Assembly: GCA_016713005.1 (NCBI GenBank)
Contig: JADJPY010000002.1
Location: 62,001 to 126,000 of the forward strand
Length of the DNA stretch: 64,000 nucleotides
Direction: 5' to 3'
From: Ramlibacter sp.
Lineage (GTDB): Bacteria; Pseudomonadota; Gammaproteobacteria; Burkholderiales; Burkholderiaceae_C
Below the pieces are notes generated by a model, which saw only the letters and a list, made by a program, of their open reading frames with translations, did not search any database and had not been told where the DNA came from. Shown here in pieces: positions 32,697-44,200 of this stretch (position 1 is its first letter; every line of letters begins with the position of its first letter). A program made the position numbers and the translations under genes.

Positions 32697-33798
32697 GCAA
32701 ATAGCCGGTCAATCAGGGATTCGTAGGCGGCGATGTTTTTGGGGTCGGTCGCGAGAAATGGCTGGATGCGTCGACGCTGCTCCTTGAGGTACCGGGGAGC
32801 CTGGGCGTCGTGAATCTCGACAGCTTCCTGCAGTCTTGCCGCGGCGGCGTCCACGTCAAAACCTGAATAGTAGTAGCCGAGGTTCTTGCACAACTCCGCG
32901 TTGTGCACGAGCGGATATCCCAGCCAGCAAACTTCCAGATACAAATAGTTCAGGGATTGTCCCACTGGTGGCTGATGACGACGTCCGTATGGTGGGCCAG
33001 GAACCATGCGGTCTGGTGCCGTCCTTCAAAAAAGGCGCGCTTCTGCTGGACGATGTCCAAGTGCCCCATGATGCCGAGGAATTCCGGATTGTCCTTGATG
33101 TGGTCGGCATTGAGAACCGACAGGAACTCTATGCGTTCAGGCGAACGCCGGTAGACCAGTTCTGCAGCCAGGATGGGATAGAGACAGTACTTGACGACGT
33201 CAAGATTTGGCTCAAAAACGCTGAGGCGTTTGCGATGTGGGCCTGGCTGATACAGACCGAGATGCGGCAGCGCTTCGCAGCTTTTTTCCAGAGCCTCGGG
33301 GTCCCAAATGAACGGGACCACAGTGGAAGGCGTGCGATGCAACGCGGCGTGAAACGCGGCAGTTGTACGCGCTACTTGCGGAATCTGCCACAAGGCATCG
33401 TATCTTTGCGGGTAGGCAGGCGGCCCGCCCATCTTGCGCTGGAAAAGCACAGCCTGCATGGACTGGACGTACTCGGCGCCACATTTGTAGGCCACAACCT
33501 TGGTGCCACGCGCTCGCCACGCGTCTACTGTGGTTTGGTCAAGGGCGCCACCCAGCGCGATCAGCACATCCAGGTGTTCTTCGAAGCCGTTCAAGGGAAC
33601 TGTGCGGGGGTTGGACAGGTCCCATCCCAGATCGGGGGTCAACGGTATGTCCGTCGTATTCAGCAACACCACCTGGAAGCCTCGCCCGGAGGCCTTCAGC
33701 AGGCGGGCCAGCGCCAAGGCATTTTGCTTGATGCCGTTGACCCACAGGCTTTCGCCGGGAGACTGCAGGCCAATGGTGATTCCGATGCGCAGGGACAT
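32693..33798 (-). pseudogene. DUF2827 paralogue interrupted by a single-base frameshift
   Basis: The N-terminal part (33798 down to about 32950, about 280 codons) ends SHQWDNP-stop. The homologous continuation LNYLYLEVCWLGYPLVHNAE is found in the next frame down to 32693. The paralogue at 31539 reads AHQWENELNYFYY at the same place, so one base is missing near 32955-32960 (a CCC run before TGAACTATTTG on the minus strand). With one base restored the protein would be about 368 residues. Key blocks RLSVFEPNLDVVKYCLYPIL and PLVHN are intact, so the lesion is recent or a sequencing error in a short homopolymer. Confidence 0.8.
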
Positions 33799-33989
33799 GC
33801 TGTCAAAGATGAAGCGTGGGGCTATACCCGGCCAATGTTGAGGGACTTGTTACAAACTGCAAATGTAAACGGAGCCCGAATGGCAAAAAAATTGACGAAC
33901 GGCCTTATTTCATAGGGTAAGCGGTCTCGCCCAATTCGAGGTCGCGTGTAACAATTTGAATCTATCTTAGCGTTGGGAGACATACGCGC
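33799..33989. promoter_or_regulatory. Divergent promoter region between DUF2827 genes and adhesin
   Basis: 191 bases, AT-richer than its flanks, with no gene. It must drive the adhesin rightward and the DUF2827 pair leftward. GGGAG near 33975 is the adhesin's ribosome-binding site. No operator is clear enough to call. Confidence 0.5.
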
Positions 33990-36900
33990 ATGAAGTTGGA
34001 CCGCGGTTTGCGTGCGAAGTGGATGGCGATTCTGGCCGTGCAGATCTGCAGGCCAAGGCGCGCCATCTTTGTGAGCGCAGCGCTGTCAGCGCTTTTGTTG
34101 GGCGGGGGATACCTGTCGCCCGCGCAAGTTGCAGCTCAGGAGGCCGCGTGTACTCCCGGGGCTGGCGGCACGATGTACAACGCCGTAAGCACTTGTACCA
34201 ACTGGGTCAACAACACCCGGTCAAGCGCCATTTCGCTTTCGAATTCGATGGCGTCTGTCATCAATTCGGTGACATCTCTTAATACATCGGTCACCTCGCT
34301 GAACACACGCGTCAGCAACCTCACGACTTCGGTATCGGCTGCCTCCAGTTCTGTGCTGTCCCTGGCGACCCGTCTTTCCAGCATGGATGTCGCCCTGTCT
34401 GGCGTCAGTTCGTCGGTCGCCAGTCTGAATACTCGCGCCAGCGCCACAGACAGTTCAGTTGCCAGCATCAACACCCGGGTTGGAGCGGTCAGCACGGCGG
34501 CTTCGAACACACAGAGCTCGGTGGCCAGCCTCGATACGCGAGTCGGAGCAGTAAGTACGGCTGCCTCCAACACCGCCACATCTGTTGCGGCGGTGAGCAC
34601 ACAAGCCTCCAGCACGGCCGTGTCGACCGCTGCGGTGAGCACTGCGGCTTCAAACACCGCCACCTCGGTGGCCAGTCTGAACACGCGTGCCAGCGCCACA
34701 GACAGTTCAGTTGCCAGCATCAATACACGGGTTGGTGCGGTCAGCACGGCTGCGTCGAACACGCAGAGCTCGGTGGCCAGCCTGGACACGCGAGTCGGAG
34801 CGGTAAGTACGGCGGCCTCCAACACTGCTACATCTGTTGCGGCGGTGAGCACTCAGGCTTCGAGCACGGCCGTGTCGACTGCGGCGGTGAGCACTGCGGC
34901 CTCAAATACGGCGAGCTCGGTGGCCAGTCTGAACACGCGGGTCAGCGCCACAGACAGTTCAGTGGCCAGCATCAACACCCGAGTAGGAGCGGTCAGCACG
35001 CAGGCTTCCAGCACGGTGGTCTCGTTCACGTCGCTGGACACGCGAGTTGGGACGGTCAGCACGGCTGCTTCGAACACGGCGAGTTCGGTTGCGAGCATCG
35101 ATACTCGAGTCGGAACTGTCAGCACGGCTGCTTCAAACACCGCCACTTCGGTGGCCAGCCTGGATACGCGGGTCAGCGCCACAGACAGTTCAGTTGCCAG
35201 CATCAACACCCGGGTTGGCGCGGTCAGCACGCAGGCGTCCAGCACGGTGGTCTCGTTCACGTCGCTGGACACGCGAGTTGGGACGGTCAGCACGGCTGCT
35301 TCGAACACGGCGAGTTCTGTTGCGAGCATCGATACTCGAGTCGGGACCGTCAGCACGGCTGCGTCGAACACGCAGAGCTCGGTGGCCAGCCTGGACACGC
35401 GAGTCGGAGCGGTGAGTACGCAGGCTTCCAGCACAGTGGTCTCGTTCACGTCGCTGGATACGCGAGTCGGAGCGGTGAGCACACAAGCCTCCAGCACGGC
35501 CGTGTCGACCGCTGCGGTGAGCACTGCGGCCTCAAACACGGCCAGCTCGGTGGCCAGCCTGGATACGCGGGTCAGCTCCACAGACAGTTCAGTGGCCAGC
35601 ATCAATACCCGGGTTGGCGCGGTCAGCACGCAGGCGTCCAGCACGGTGGTCTCGTTCACGTCGCTGGACACGCGAGTTGGGACGGTCAGCACGGCGGCTT
35701 CGAACACGCAGAGCTCCGTGGCCAGCCTGGACACGCGAGTCGGAACTGTCAGCACGGCTGCTTCGAACACACAGAGTTCGGTGGCCAGCCTGAACACGCG
35801 TGCCAGCGCCACAGACAGTTCAGTTGCCAGCATCAACACCCGGGTTGGCGCGGTCAGCACGCAGGCGTCCAGCACGGTGGTCTCGTTCACGTCGCTGGAC
35901 ACGCGAGTTGGGACGGTCAGCACGGCTGCTTCGAACACGGCGAGTTCTGTTGCGAGCATCGATACTCGAGTCGGGACCGTCAGCACGGCTGCGTCGAACA
36001 CGCAGAGCTCGGTGGCCAGCCTGGACACGCGAGTCGGAGCGGTGAGCACTGCGGCCTCAAACACGGCCAGCTCGGTGGCCAGCCTGGACACGCGGGTCAG
36101 CGCCACAGACAGTTCAGTGGCCAGCATCAATACCCGGGTTGGTGCAGTCAGCACGGCTGCCTCGAACACACAGAGCTCGGTGGCCAGCCTGGATACGCGA
36201 GTAGGAAATGTCTCAACGAGCGTGACCGCGGTCAGCATAGCTGCTTCGAACACCCAAAGCTCGGTGGCGAGCCTGGATACAAGAGTTGGCACGGTCAGCA
36301 CGGCTGCCTCGAATACTCAGAGCTCGGTCGCCAGCCTGGACACACGGATAGGAGATGTCTCCACCAGCGTGACCGCGGTCAGCACAGCTGCTTCGAACAC
36401 CCAAAGCTTGGTGGCGAGCCTGGATACAAGAGTTGGCACGGTCAGCACGGCTGCCTCGAATACTCAGAGCTCGGTCGCCAGCCTGGACACACGGGTAGGA
36501 GATGTCTCCACCAGCGTGACGGCCGTCAGCACGGCCGTTTCGAACACGCAGAGCTCGGTGGCGAGCCTGAACACGCGAGTAGGAGATGTCTCCACCAGCG
36601 TGACCGCGGTGAGCACGGCTGCTTCGAACACACAAAGCTCGGTAGCCAGCCTTGACACAAGAGTCGGGACCGTCAGCACCGCAACGTCCAACACCGCCAG
36701 CTCGGTGGCGAGCCTGGACACGCGAGTAGGAGATGTCTCCACCAGCGTGACCGCGGTGAGCACAGCCGCTTCGAACACGCAGAGCTCCGTAGCCAGCCTT
36801 GACACAAGAGTCGGGACCGTCAGCACCGCTGCTTCGAACACGCAAAGCTCCGTAGCCAGCCTTGACACAAGAGTCGGGACCGTCAGCACCGCAGCGTCCA

Positions 36901-39900
36901 ACACCGCCAGCTCGGTGGCCAGTCTCGATACTCGGGTTGGGGATGTATCAACGAGCGTGACCGCGGTGAGCACGGCTGCTTCGAACACGCAGAGCTCGGT
37001 AGCCAGCCTTGACACGAGAGTTGGCACGGTGAGCACCGCAGCGTCCAACACCGCCAGCTCGGTGGCCAGCCTGGACACGCGGGTAGGAGATGTCTCCACC
37101 AGCGTGACCGCGGTGAGCACGGCCGCTTCGAACACGCAGAGCTCGGTAGCCAGCCTGGACACAAGAGTCGGGACCGTCAGCACCGCTGCGTCGAACACCG
37201 CCAGCTCGGTAACCAGCCTGGACACGCGGGTAGGAGATGTCTCCACCAGCGTGACCGTGGTCAGCACGGCTGCCTCCAACACCGCCAGCTCGGTGGCGAG
37301 CCTGGACACGCGAGTGAGTACGAACGAATCGACACTCACAGTGGTCAGCAGTGCTGCGGTAAGCGCGGTAACCAGCCTGGACACCCGGGTAGGAGATGTC
37401 TCCACCAGCGTGACCGCGGTCAGCACGGCCGCTTCGAACACGCAGAGCTCCGTAGCCAGCCTGGACACGAGAGTTGGCACGGTCAGCACGGCCGCTTCGA
37501 ACACGCAGAGCTCCGTAGCCAGCCTTGACACAAGAGTCGGGACCGTCAGCACGGCCGCGTCCAACACCGCCAGCTCAGTCGCCAGCCTGGACACGCGGGT
37601 GGGAGATGTCTCCACCAGCGTGACCGCGGTGAGCACGGCCGCTTCGAACACACAAAGCTCGGTAGCCAGCCTGGACACAAGAGTTGGCACGGTGAGCACG
37701 GCTGCTTCGAACACGCAAAGCTCGGTAGCCAGCCTTGACACGAGAGTTGGCACGGTGAGCACCGCAGCGTCCAACACCGCCAGCTCGGTGGCCAGCCTGG
37801 ACACGCGGGTAGGAGATGTCTCCACCAGCGTGACCGCGGTGAGCACGGCTGCTTCGAACACGCAAAGCTCGGTAGCCAGCCTTGACACGAGAGTTGGCAC
37901 GGTGAGCACCGCAGCGTCCAACACCGCCAGCTCGGTGGCCAGCCTGGACACGCGGGTAGGAGATGTCTCCACCAGCGTGACCGCGGTGAGCACGGCCGCT
38001 TCGAACACGCAGAGCTCGGTAGCCAGCCTGGACACAAGAGTCGGGACCGTCAGCACGGCCGCGTCCAACACCGCCAGCTCAGTCGCCAGCCTGGACACGC
38101 GGGTGGGAGATGTCTCCACCAGCGTGACCGCGGTGAGCACGGCTGCTTCGAACACACAAAGCTCGGTAGCCAGTCTGGACACAAGAGTCGGGACCGTCAG
38201 CACGGCCGCGTCCAACACCGCCAGCTCGGTGGCGAGCCTGGACACGCGAGTGAGTACGAACGAATCGACACTCACAGTGGTCAGCAGTGCAGCGGTAAGC
38301 GCGGTAACCAGCCTGGACACGCGGGTAGGAGATGTCTCCACCAGCGCGACGGCGGTCAGCACAGCCGCTTCGAACACGCAGAGCTCGGTAGCCAGCCTGG
38401 ACACAAGAGTTGGCACGGTGAGCACGGCCGCCTCCAACACCGCCAGCTCGGTGGCGAGCCTGGACACGCGAGTGAGTACGAACGAATCGACCCTCACAGT
38501 GGTCAGCAGTGCTGCGGTAAGCGCGGTAACCAGCCTGGACACCCGGGTAGGAGATGTCTCCACCAGCGTGACGGCCGTCAGCACAGCCGCTTCGAACACG
38601 CAGAGCTCCGTAGCCAGCCTGGACACAAGAGTCGGGACCGTCAGCACCGCAGCGTCCAACACCGCCAGCTCAGTCGCCAGCCTGGACACGCGGGTAGGAG
38701 ATGTCTCCACCAGCGCGACGGCGGTCAGCACGGCTGCTTCGAACACGCAGAGCTCCGTAGCCAGCCTGGATACGAGAGTTGGCACGGTCAGCACCGCAGC
38801 GTCCAACACCGCCAGCTCCGTAGCCAGTCTCGATACTCGGGTTGGTGATGTCTCCACCAGCGTGACGGCCGTCAGCACGGCCGCTTCGAACACGCAGAGT
38901 TCCGTAGCCAGCCTTGACACAAGAGTCGGGACCGTCAGCACCGCTGCTTCGAACACGCAAAGCTCCGTAGCCAGCCTGGACACGCGAGTAGGAGATGTCT
39001 CCACCAGCGTGACCGCGGTGAGCACGGCTGCTTCGAACACACAAAGCTCGGTAGCCAGCCTGGACACAAGAGTCGGGACCGTCAGCACCGCAGCGTCCAA
39101 CACCGCCAGCTCGGTGGCCAGTCTCGATACTCGGGTTGGGGATGTATCAACGAGCGTGACCGCGGTGAGCACGGCTGCTTCGAACACGCAAAGCTCGGTA
39201 GCCAGCCTTGACACGAGAGTTGGCACGGTCAGCACGGCCGCGTCCAACACCGCCAGCTCAGTCGCGAGCCTGGACACGCGGGTAGGAGATGTCTCCACCA
39301 GCGTGACCGCGGTGAGCACGGCTGCTTCGAACACGCAAAGTTCCGTTGCAAGTCTGGATACGCGGGTGAGCAGCAACGAATCCACGCTCACCCAGGTCAG
39401 TTCTGCGATATCCGGTGCCGTGAGCTCCGTTGCTAGTTTGGATACACGAGTCAGCGCTGCGGTTTCTACGGTAGCAGTGTTGATTTCAGTCGTTTCGGGC
39501 GCCGTGAGTTCCGTTGCCAGTCTGGATACCAGAGTAAGTACGACTGCATCGACGCTCGCATTGGTCAGTTCTGAGGTTTCCGGTGCGGTCAGCTCTGTGG
39601 CCAGTCTTGATGTGCGAGTAAGCACCGCCGTTTCGACGGTTGCGTCGATGAGTTCCATCGTGTCGGGCGCTGTCAGCTCCGTAACCAGCTTGGATACACG
39701 AGTTGGCACGGTCAGCACCGCAGCGTCCAACACCGCCAGCTCGGTGGCCAGCCTGGACACGCGGGTAGGAGATGTCTCCACCAGCGTGACCGCGGTCAGC
39801 ACGGCGGCTTCGAACACGCAGAGCTCGGTGGCGAGCCTGGATACGAGAGTTGGCACGGTCAGCACGGCTGCGTCCAACACCGCCAGCTCGGTCGCGAGCC

Positions 39901-41294
39901 TGGACACGCGGGTAGGAGATGTCTCCACCAGCGTGACCGCGGTCAGCACAGCCGCTTCGAACACGCAGAGCTCGGTGGCGAGCCTGGATACGCGAGTTGG
40001 CACGGTCAGCACGGCTGCGTCCAACACCGCCAGCTCGGTGGCGAGCCTGGACACGCGGGTAGGAGATGTCTCCACCAGCGTGACCGCGGTCAGCACGGCC
40101 GCTTCGAACACGCAGAGCTCGGTGGCGAGCCTGGATACGAGAGTTGGCACGGTCAGCACGGCCGCGTCCAACACCGCCAGCTCGGTAACCAGCCTTGACA
40201 CGCGGGTAGGAGATGTCTCCACCAGCGTGACCGCGGTCAGCACAGCCGCTTCGAACACGCAGAGCTCGGTGGCGAGCCTGGATACGAGAGTTGGCACGGT
40301 CAGCACGGCTGCGTCCAACACCGCCAGCTCGGTGGCCAGCCTTGACACGCGGGTAGGAGATGTCTCCACCAGCGTGACCGCGGTCAGCACAGCCGCTTCG
40401 AACACGCAGAGCTCGGTGGCGAGCCTGGATACGCGAGTGAGTACGAACGAATCGACCCTCACAGTGGTCAGCAGTGCTGCGGTAAGCGCGGTAACCAGCC
40501 TGGACACGCGGGTAGGAGATGTCTCCACCAGCGTGACCGCGGTCAGCACAGCCGCTTCGAACACGCAGAGCTCGGTGGCGAGCCTGGACACGAGAGTTGG
40601 CACGGTCAGCACGGCTGCGTCCAACACCGCCAGCTCGGTGGCGAGCCTGGACACGCGGGTAGGAGATGTCTCCACCAGCGTGACCGCGGTCAGCACAGCC
40701 GCTTCGAACACGCAGAGCTCGGTGGCGAGCCTGGATACGCGAGTGAGTACGAACGAATCGACCCTCACAGTGGTCAGCAGTGCTGCGGTAAGCGCGGTAA
40801 CCAGCCTGGACACGCGGGTAGGAGATGTCTCCACCAGCGTGACCGCGGTCAGCACAGCCGCTTCGAACACGCAGAGCTCGGTGGCGAGCCTGGATACGCG
40901 AGTGAGTACGAACGAATCGACCCTCACAGTGGTCAGCAGTGCTGCGGTAAGCGCGGTAACCAGCCTGGACACGCGGGTAGGAGATGTCTCCACCAGCGTG
41001 ACCGCGGTCAGCACAGCCGCTTCGAACACGCAGAGCTCGGTGGCGAGCCTGGATACGAGAGTTGGCACGGTCAGCACGGCTGCGTCCAACACCGCCAGCT
41101 CGGTGGCCAGCCTTGACACGCGGGTAGGAGATGTCTCCACCAGCGTGACCGCGGTCAGCACGGCGGCTTCGAACACGCAGAGCTCGGTGGCGAGCCTGGA
41201 CACGCGGGTAGGAGATGTCTCCACCAGCGGACCGCGGTCAGCACGGCCGCTTCGAACACGCAGAGCTCGGTGGCGAGCCTGGATACGCGAGTGA
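33990..41294 (+). CDS. Giant trimeric autotransporter adhesin, N-terminal and stalk part
   Basis: Surface adhesin of the YadA type (type Vc secretion). This uninterrupted part has 2,434 codons. A long signal peptide (about 1-49) has a basic start, then VSAALSALLLGGGYLSPAQV. A short region follows with two cysteines (ACTPGAGG and STCTNW). From about residue 90 on, the protein is a stalk of near-identical units, e.g. SLDTRVGTVSTAASNTA, in 21-, 25- and 28-residue forms with Val/Leu/Ala every three to four residues, as expected for a trimeric coiled coil. Ser, Thr, Ala and Val dominate; Lys and aromatic residues are nearly absent. Real homology stops near 41229, where one missing base shifts the frame; the last 21 residues are out of frame. 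The head and anchor are encoded at 45554-47239. Confidence 0.9.
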   Translation: MKLDRGLRAKWMAILAVQICRPRRAIFVSAALSALLLGGGYLSPAQVAAQEAACTPGAGGTMYNAVSTCTNWVNNTRSSAISLSNSMASVINSVTSLNTSVTSLNTRVSNLTTSVSAASSSVLSLATRLSSMDVALSGVSSSVASLNTRASATDSSVASINTRVGAVSTAASNTQSSVASLDTRVGAVSTAASNTATSVAAVSTQASSTAVSTAAVSTAASNTATSVASLNTRASATDSSVASINTRVGAVSTAASNTQSSVASLDTRVGAVSTAASNTATSVAAVSTQASSTAVSTAAVSTAASNTASSVASLNTRVSATDSSVASINTRVGAVSTQASSTVVSFTSLDTRVGTVSTAASNTASSVASIDTRVGTVSTAASNTATSVASLDTRVSATDSSVASINTRVGAVSTQASSTVVSFTSLDTRVGTVSTAASNTASSVASIDTRVGTVSTAASNTQSSVASLDTRVGAVSTQASSTVVSFTSLDTRVGAVSTQASSTAVSTAAVSTAASNTASSVASLDTRVSSTDSSVASINTRVGAVSTQASSTVVSFTSLDTRVGTVSTAASNTQSSVASLDTRVGTVSTAASNTQSSVASLNTRASATDSSVASINTRVGAVSTQASSTVVSFTSLDTRVGTVSTAASNTASSVASIDTRVGTVSTAASNTQSSVASLDTRVGAVSTAASNTASSVASLDTRVSATDSSVASINTRVGAVSTAASNTQSSVASLDTRVGNVSTSVTAVSIAASNTQSSVASLDTRVGTVSTAASNTQSSVASLDTRIGDVSTSVTAVSTAASNTQSLVASLDTRVGTVSTAASNTQSSVASLDTRVGDVSTSVTAVSTAVSNTQSSVASLNTRVGDVSTSVTAVSTAASNTQSSVASLDTRVGTVSTATSNTASSVASLDTRVGDVSTSVTAVSTAASNTQSSVASLDTRVGTVSTAASNTQSSVASLDTRVGTVSTAASNTASSVASLDTRVGDVSTSVTAVSTAASNTQSSVASLDTRVGTVSTAASNTASSVASLDTRVGDVSTSVTAVSTAASNTQSSVASLDTRVGTVSTAASNTASSVTSLDTRVGDVSTSVTVVSTAASNTASSVASLDTRVSTNESTLTVVSSAAVSAVTSLDTRVGDVSTSVTAVSTAASNTQSSVASLDTRVGTVSTAASNTQSSVASLDTRVGTVSTAASNTASSVASLDTRVGDVSTSVTAVSTAASNTQSSVASLDTRVGTVSTAASNTQSSVASLDTRVGTVSTAASNTASSVASLDTRVGDVSTSVTAVSTAASNTQSSVASLDTRVGTVSTAASNTASSVASLDTRVGDVSTSVTAVSTAASNTQSSVASLDTRVGTVSTAASNTASSVASLDTRVGDVSTSVTAVSTAASNTQSSVASLDTRVGTVSTAASNTASSVASLDTRVSTNESTLTVVSSAAVSAVTSLDTRVGDVSTSATAVSTAASNTQSSVASLDTRVGTVSTAASNTASSVASLDTRVSTNESTLTVVSSAAVSAVTSLDTRVGDVSTSVTAVSTAASNTQSSVASLDTRVGTVSTAASNTASSVASLDTRVGDVSTSATAVSTAASNTQSSVASLDTRVGTVSTAASNTASSVASLDTRVGDVSTSVTAVSTAASNTQSSVASLDTRVGTVSTAASNTQSSVASLDTRVGDVSTSVTAVSTAASNTQSSVASLDTRVGTVSTAASNTASSVASLDTRVGDVSTSVTAVSTAASNTQSSVASLDTRVGTVSTAASNTASSVASLDTRVGDVSTSVTAVSTAASNTQSSVASLDTRVSSNESTLTQVSSAISGAVSSVASLDTRVSAAVSTVAVLISVVSGAVSSVASLDTRVSTTASTLALVSSEVSGAVSSVASLDVRVSTAVSTVASMSSIVSGAVSSVTSLDTRVGTVSTAASNTASSVASLDTRVGDVSTSVTAVSTAASNTQSSVASLDTRVGTVSTAASNTASSVASLDTRVGDVSTSVTAVSTAASNTQSSVASLDTRVGTVSTAASNTASSVASLDTRVGDVSTSVTAVSTAASNTQSSVASLDTRVGTVSTAASNTASSVTSLDTRVGDVSTSVTAVSTAASNTQSSVASLDTRVGTVSTAASNTASSVASLDTRVGDVSTSVTAVSTAASNTQSSVASLDTRVSTNESTLTVVSSAAVSAVTSLDTRVGDVSTSVTAVSTAASNTQSSVASLDTRVGTVSTAASNTASSVASLDTRVGDVSTSVTAVSTAASNTQSSVASLDTRVSTNESTLTVVSSAAVSAVTSLDTRVGDVSTSVTAVSTAASNTQSSVASLDTRVSTNESTLTVVSSAAVSAVTSLDTRVGDVSTSVTAVSTAASNTQSSVASLDTRVGTVSTAASNTASSVASLDTRVGDVSTSVTAVSTAASNTQSSVASLDTRVGDVSTSGPRSARPLRTRRARWRAWIRE

Positions 41295-44200
41295 GTACTA
41301 ACGACTCCACCCTCACAGTGGTCAGCAGTGCTGCGGTAAGCGGGATAACCAGCCTGGCCACACGAGTAGGAGATGTCTCCACCAGCGTGACCGCGGTCAG
41401 CACAGCGGCTTCGAACACGCAGAGCCCGGTGGCGAGCCTGGATACGCGACTGAGTACGAACGCATCGACCCTCACAGTGGTCAGCAGTGCTTCGGTAAGC
41501 GCGGTAGCAAGCCTGGACCCGCGCGTAGGAGATGTCTCCACCAGCGTGACCGCGGTCAGCACAGCCGCTTCGAACACGCAGAGCTCGGTGGCGAGCCTGG
41601 ATACGCGAGTGAGTACGAACGAATCGACCCTCACAGTGGTCAGCAGTGCTGCGGTAAGCGCGGTAACCAGCCTGGACACGCGGGTAGGAGATGTCTCCAC
41701 CAGCGTGACCGCGGTCAGCACGGCCGCTTCGAACACGCAGAGCTCGGTGGCGAGCCTGGATACGCGAGTGAGTACGAACGAATCGACCCTCACAGTGGTC
41801 AGCAGTGCTGCGGTAAGCGCGGTAACCAGCCTGGACACGCGGGTAGGAGATGTCTCCACCAGCGTGACCGCGGTCAGCACAGCCGCTTCGAACACGCAGA
41901 GCTCGGTGGCGAGCCTGGATACGCGTCACAGTGGTCAGCAGTGCTGCGGTAAGCGCGGTAACCAGCCTGGACACGCGGGTAGGAGATGTCTCCACCAGCG
42001 TGACCGCGGTCAGCACGGCGGCTTCGAACACGCAGAGCTCGGTGGCGAGCCTGGATACGAGAGTTGGCACGGTCAGCACGGCTGCGTCCAACACCGCCAG
42101 CTCGGTGGCCAGCCTTGACACGCGGGTAGGAGATGTCTCCACCAGCGTGACGGCCGTCAGCACAGCCGCTTCGAACACGCAGAGCTCGGTGGCGAGCCTG
42201 GACACGCGGGTAGGAGATGTCTCCACCAGCGTGACCGCGGTCAGCACAGCCGCTTCGAACACGCAGAGCTCGGTGGCGAGCCTGCACACGAGAGTTGCCA
42301 CGGTCAGCACGGCTGCGTCCAACACCGCCAGCTCGGTGGCGAGCCTGGACACGCGGGTAGGAGATGTCTCCACCAGCGTGACCGCGGTCAGCACAGCGGC
42401 TTCGAACACGCAGAGCTCGGTGGCGAGCCTGGATACGAGTTGGCACGGTCAGCACGGCTGCGTCCAACACCGCCAGCTCGGTGGCGAGCCTGGACACGCG
42501 GGTAGGAGATGTCTCCACCAGCGTGACCGCGGTCAGCACAGCCGCTTCGAACACGCAGAGCTCGGTGGCGAGCCTGGATACGCGAGTGAGTACGAACGAA
42601 TCGACCCTCACAGTGGTCAGCAGTGCTGCGGTAAGCGCGGTAACCAGCCTGGACACGCGGGTAGGAGATGTCTCCACCAGCGTGACCGCGGTCAGCACGG
42701 CGGCTTCGAACACGCAGAGCTCGGTGGCGAGCCTGGATACGCGAGTGAGTACGAACGAATCGACCCTCACAGTGGTCAGCAGTGCTGCGGTAAGCGCGGT
42801 AACCAGCCTGGACACGCGGGTAGGAGATGTCTCCACCAGCGTGACCGCGGTCAGCACGGCGGCTTCGAACACGCAGAGCTCGGTGGCGAGCCTGGATACG
42901 CGAGTGAGTACGAACGAATCGACCCTCACAGTGGTCAGCAGTGCTGCGGTAAGCGCGGTAACCAGCCTGGACACGCGGGTAGGAGATGTCTCCACCAGCG
43001 TGACCGCGGTCAGCACAGCCGCTTCGAACACGCAGAGCTCGGTGGCGAGCCTGGATACGAGAGTTGGCACGGTCAGCACGGCTGCGTCCAACACCGCCAG
43101 CTCGGTGGCGAGCCTGGACACGCGGGTAGGAGATGTCTCCACCAGCGTGACCGCGGTCAGCACAGCCGCTTCGAACACGCAGAGCTCGGTGGCGAGCCTG
43201 GACACGCGGGTAGGAGATGTCTCCACCAGCGTGACCGCGGTCAGCACGGCCGCTTCGAACACGCAGAGCTCGGTGGCGAGCCTGGATACGAGAGTTGGCA
43301 CGGTCAGCACGGCTGCGTCCAACACCGCCAGCTCGGTAACCAGCCTGGACACGCGGGTAGGAGATGTCTCCACCAGCGTGACCGCGGTCAGCACAGCCGC
43401 TTCGAACACGCAGAGCTCGGTGGCGAGCCTGGATACGAGAGTTGGCACGGTCAGCACGGCTGCGTCCAACACCGCCAGCTCGGTGGCCAGCCTGGACACG
43501 CGGGTAGGAGATGTCTCCACCAGCGTGACCGCGGTCAGCACAGCCGCTTCGAACACGCAGAGCTCGGTGGCGAGCCTGGATACGCGAGTGAGTACGAACG
43601 AATCGACCCTCACAGTGGTCAGCAGTGCTGCGGTAAGCGCGGTAACCAGCCTGGACACGCGGGTAGGAGATGTCTCCACCAGCGTGACCGCGGTCAGCAC
43701 GGCCGCTTCGAACACGCAGAGCTCGGTGGCGAGCCTGGATACGCGAGTGAGTACGAACGAATCGACCCTCACAGTGGTCAGCAGTGCTGCGGTAAGCGCG
43801 GTAACCAGCCTGGACACGCGGGTAGGAGATGTCTCCACCAGCGTGACCGCGGTCAGCACAGCCGCTTCGAACACGCAGAGCTCGGTGGCGAGCCTGGATA
43901 CGCGAGTGAGTACGAACGAATCGACCCTCACAGTGGTCAGCAGTGCTGCGGTAAGCGCGGTAACCAGCCTGGACACGCGGGTAGGAGATGTCTCCACCAG
44001 CGTGACCGCGGTCAGCACGGCCGCTTCGAACACGCAGAGCTCGGTGGCGAGCCTGGATACGCGAGTGAGCACGAACGAATCGACCTCACAGTGGTCAGCA
44101 GTGCTGCGGTAAGCGCGGTAACCAGCCTGGACACGCGGGTAGGAGATGTCTCCACCAGCGTGACCGCGGTCAGCACAGCCGCTTCGAACACGCAGAGCTC

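Noticed and set aside
36464..42409. A 1,981-codon open frame on the minus strand, antisense to the adhesin (with others at 34136-36301, 41874-44072 and 44316-45515).
   Set aside because: The repeat uses a few codons over and over, so absence of stops in one unit on the opposite strand is copied to all units. The frames have no start context, signal or domain, and simply mirror the repeat.
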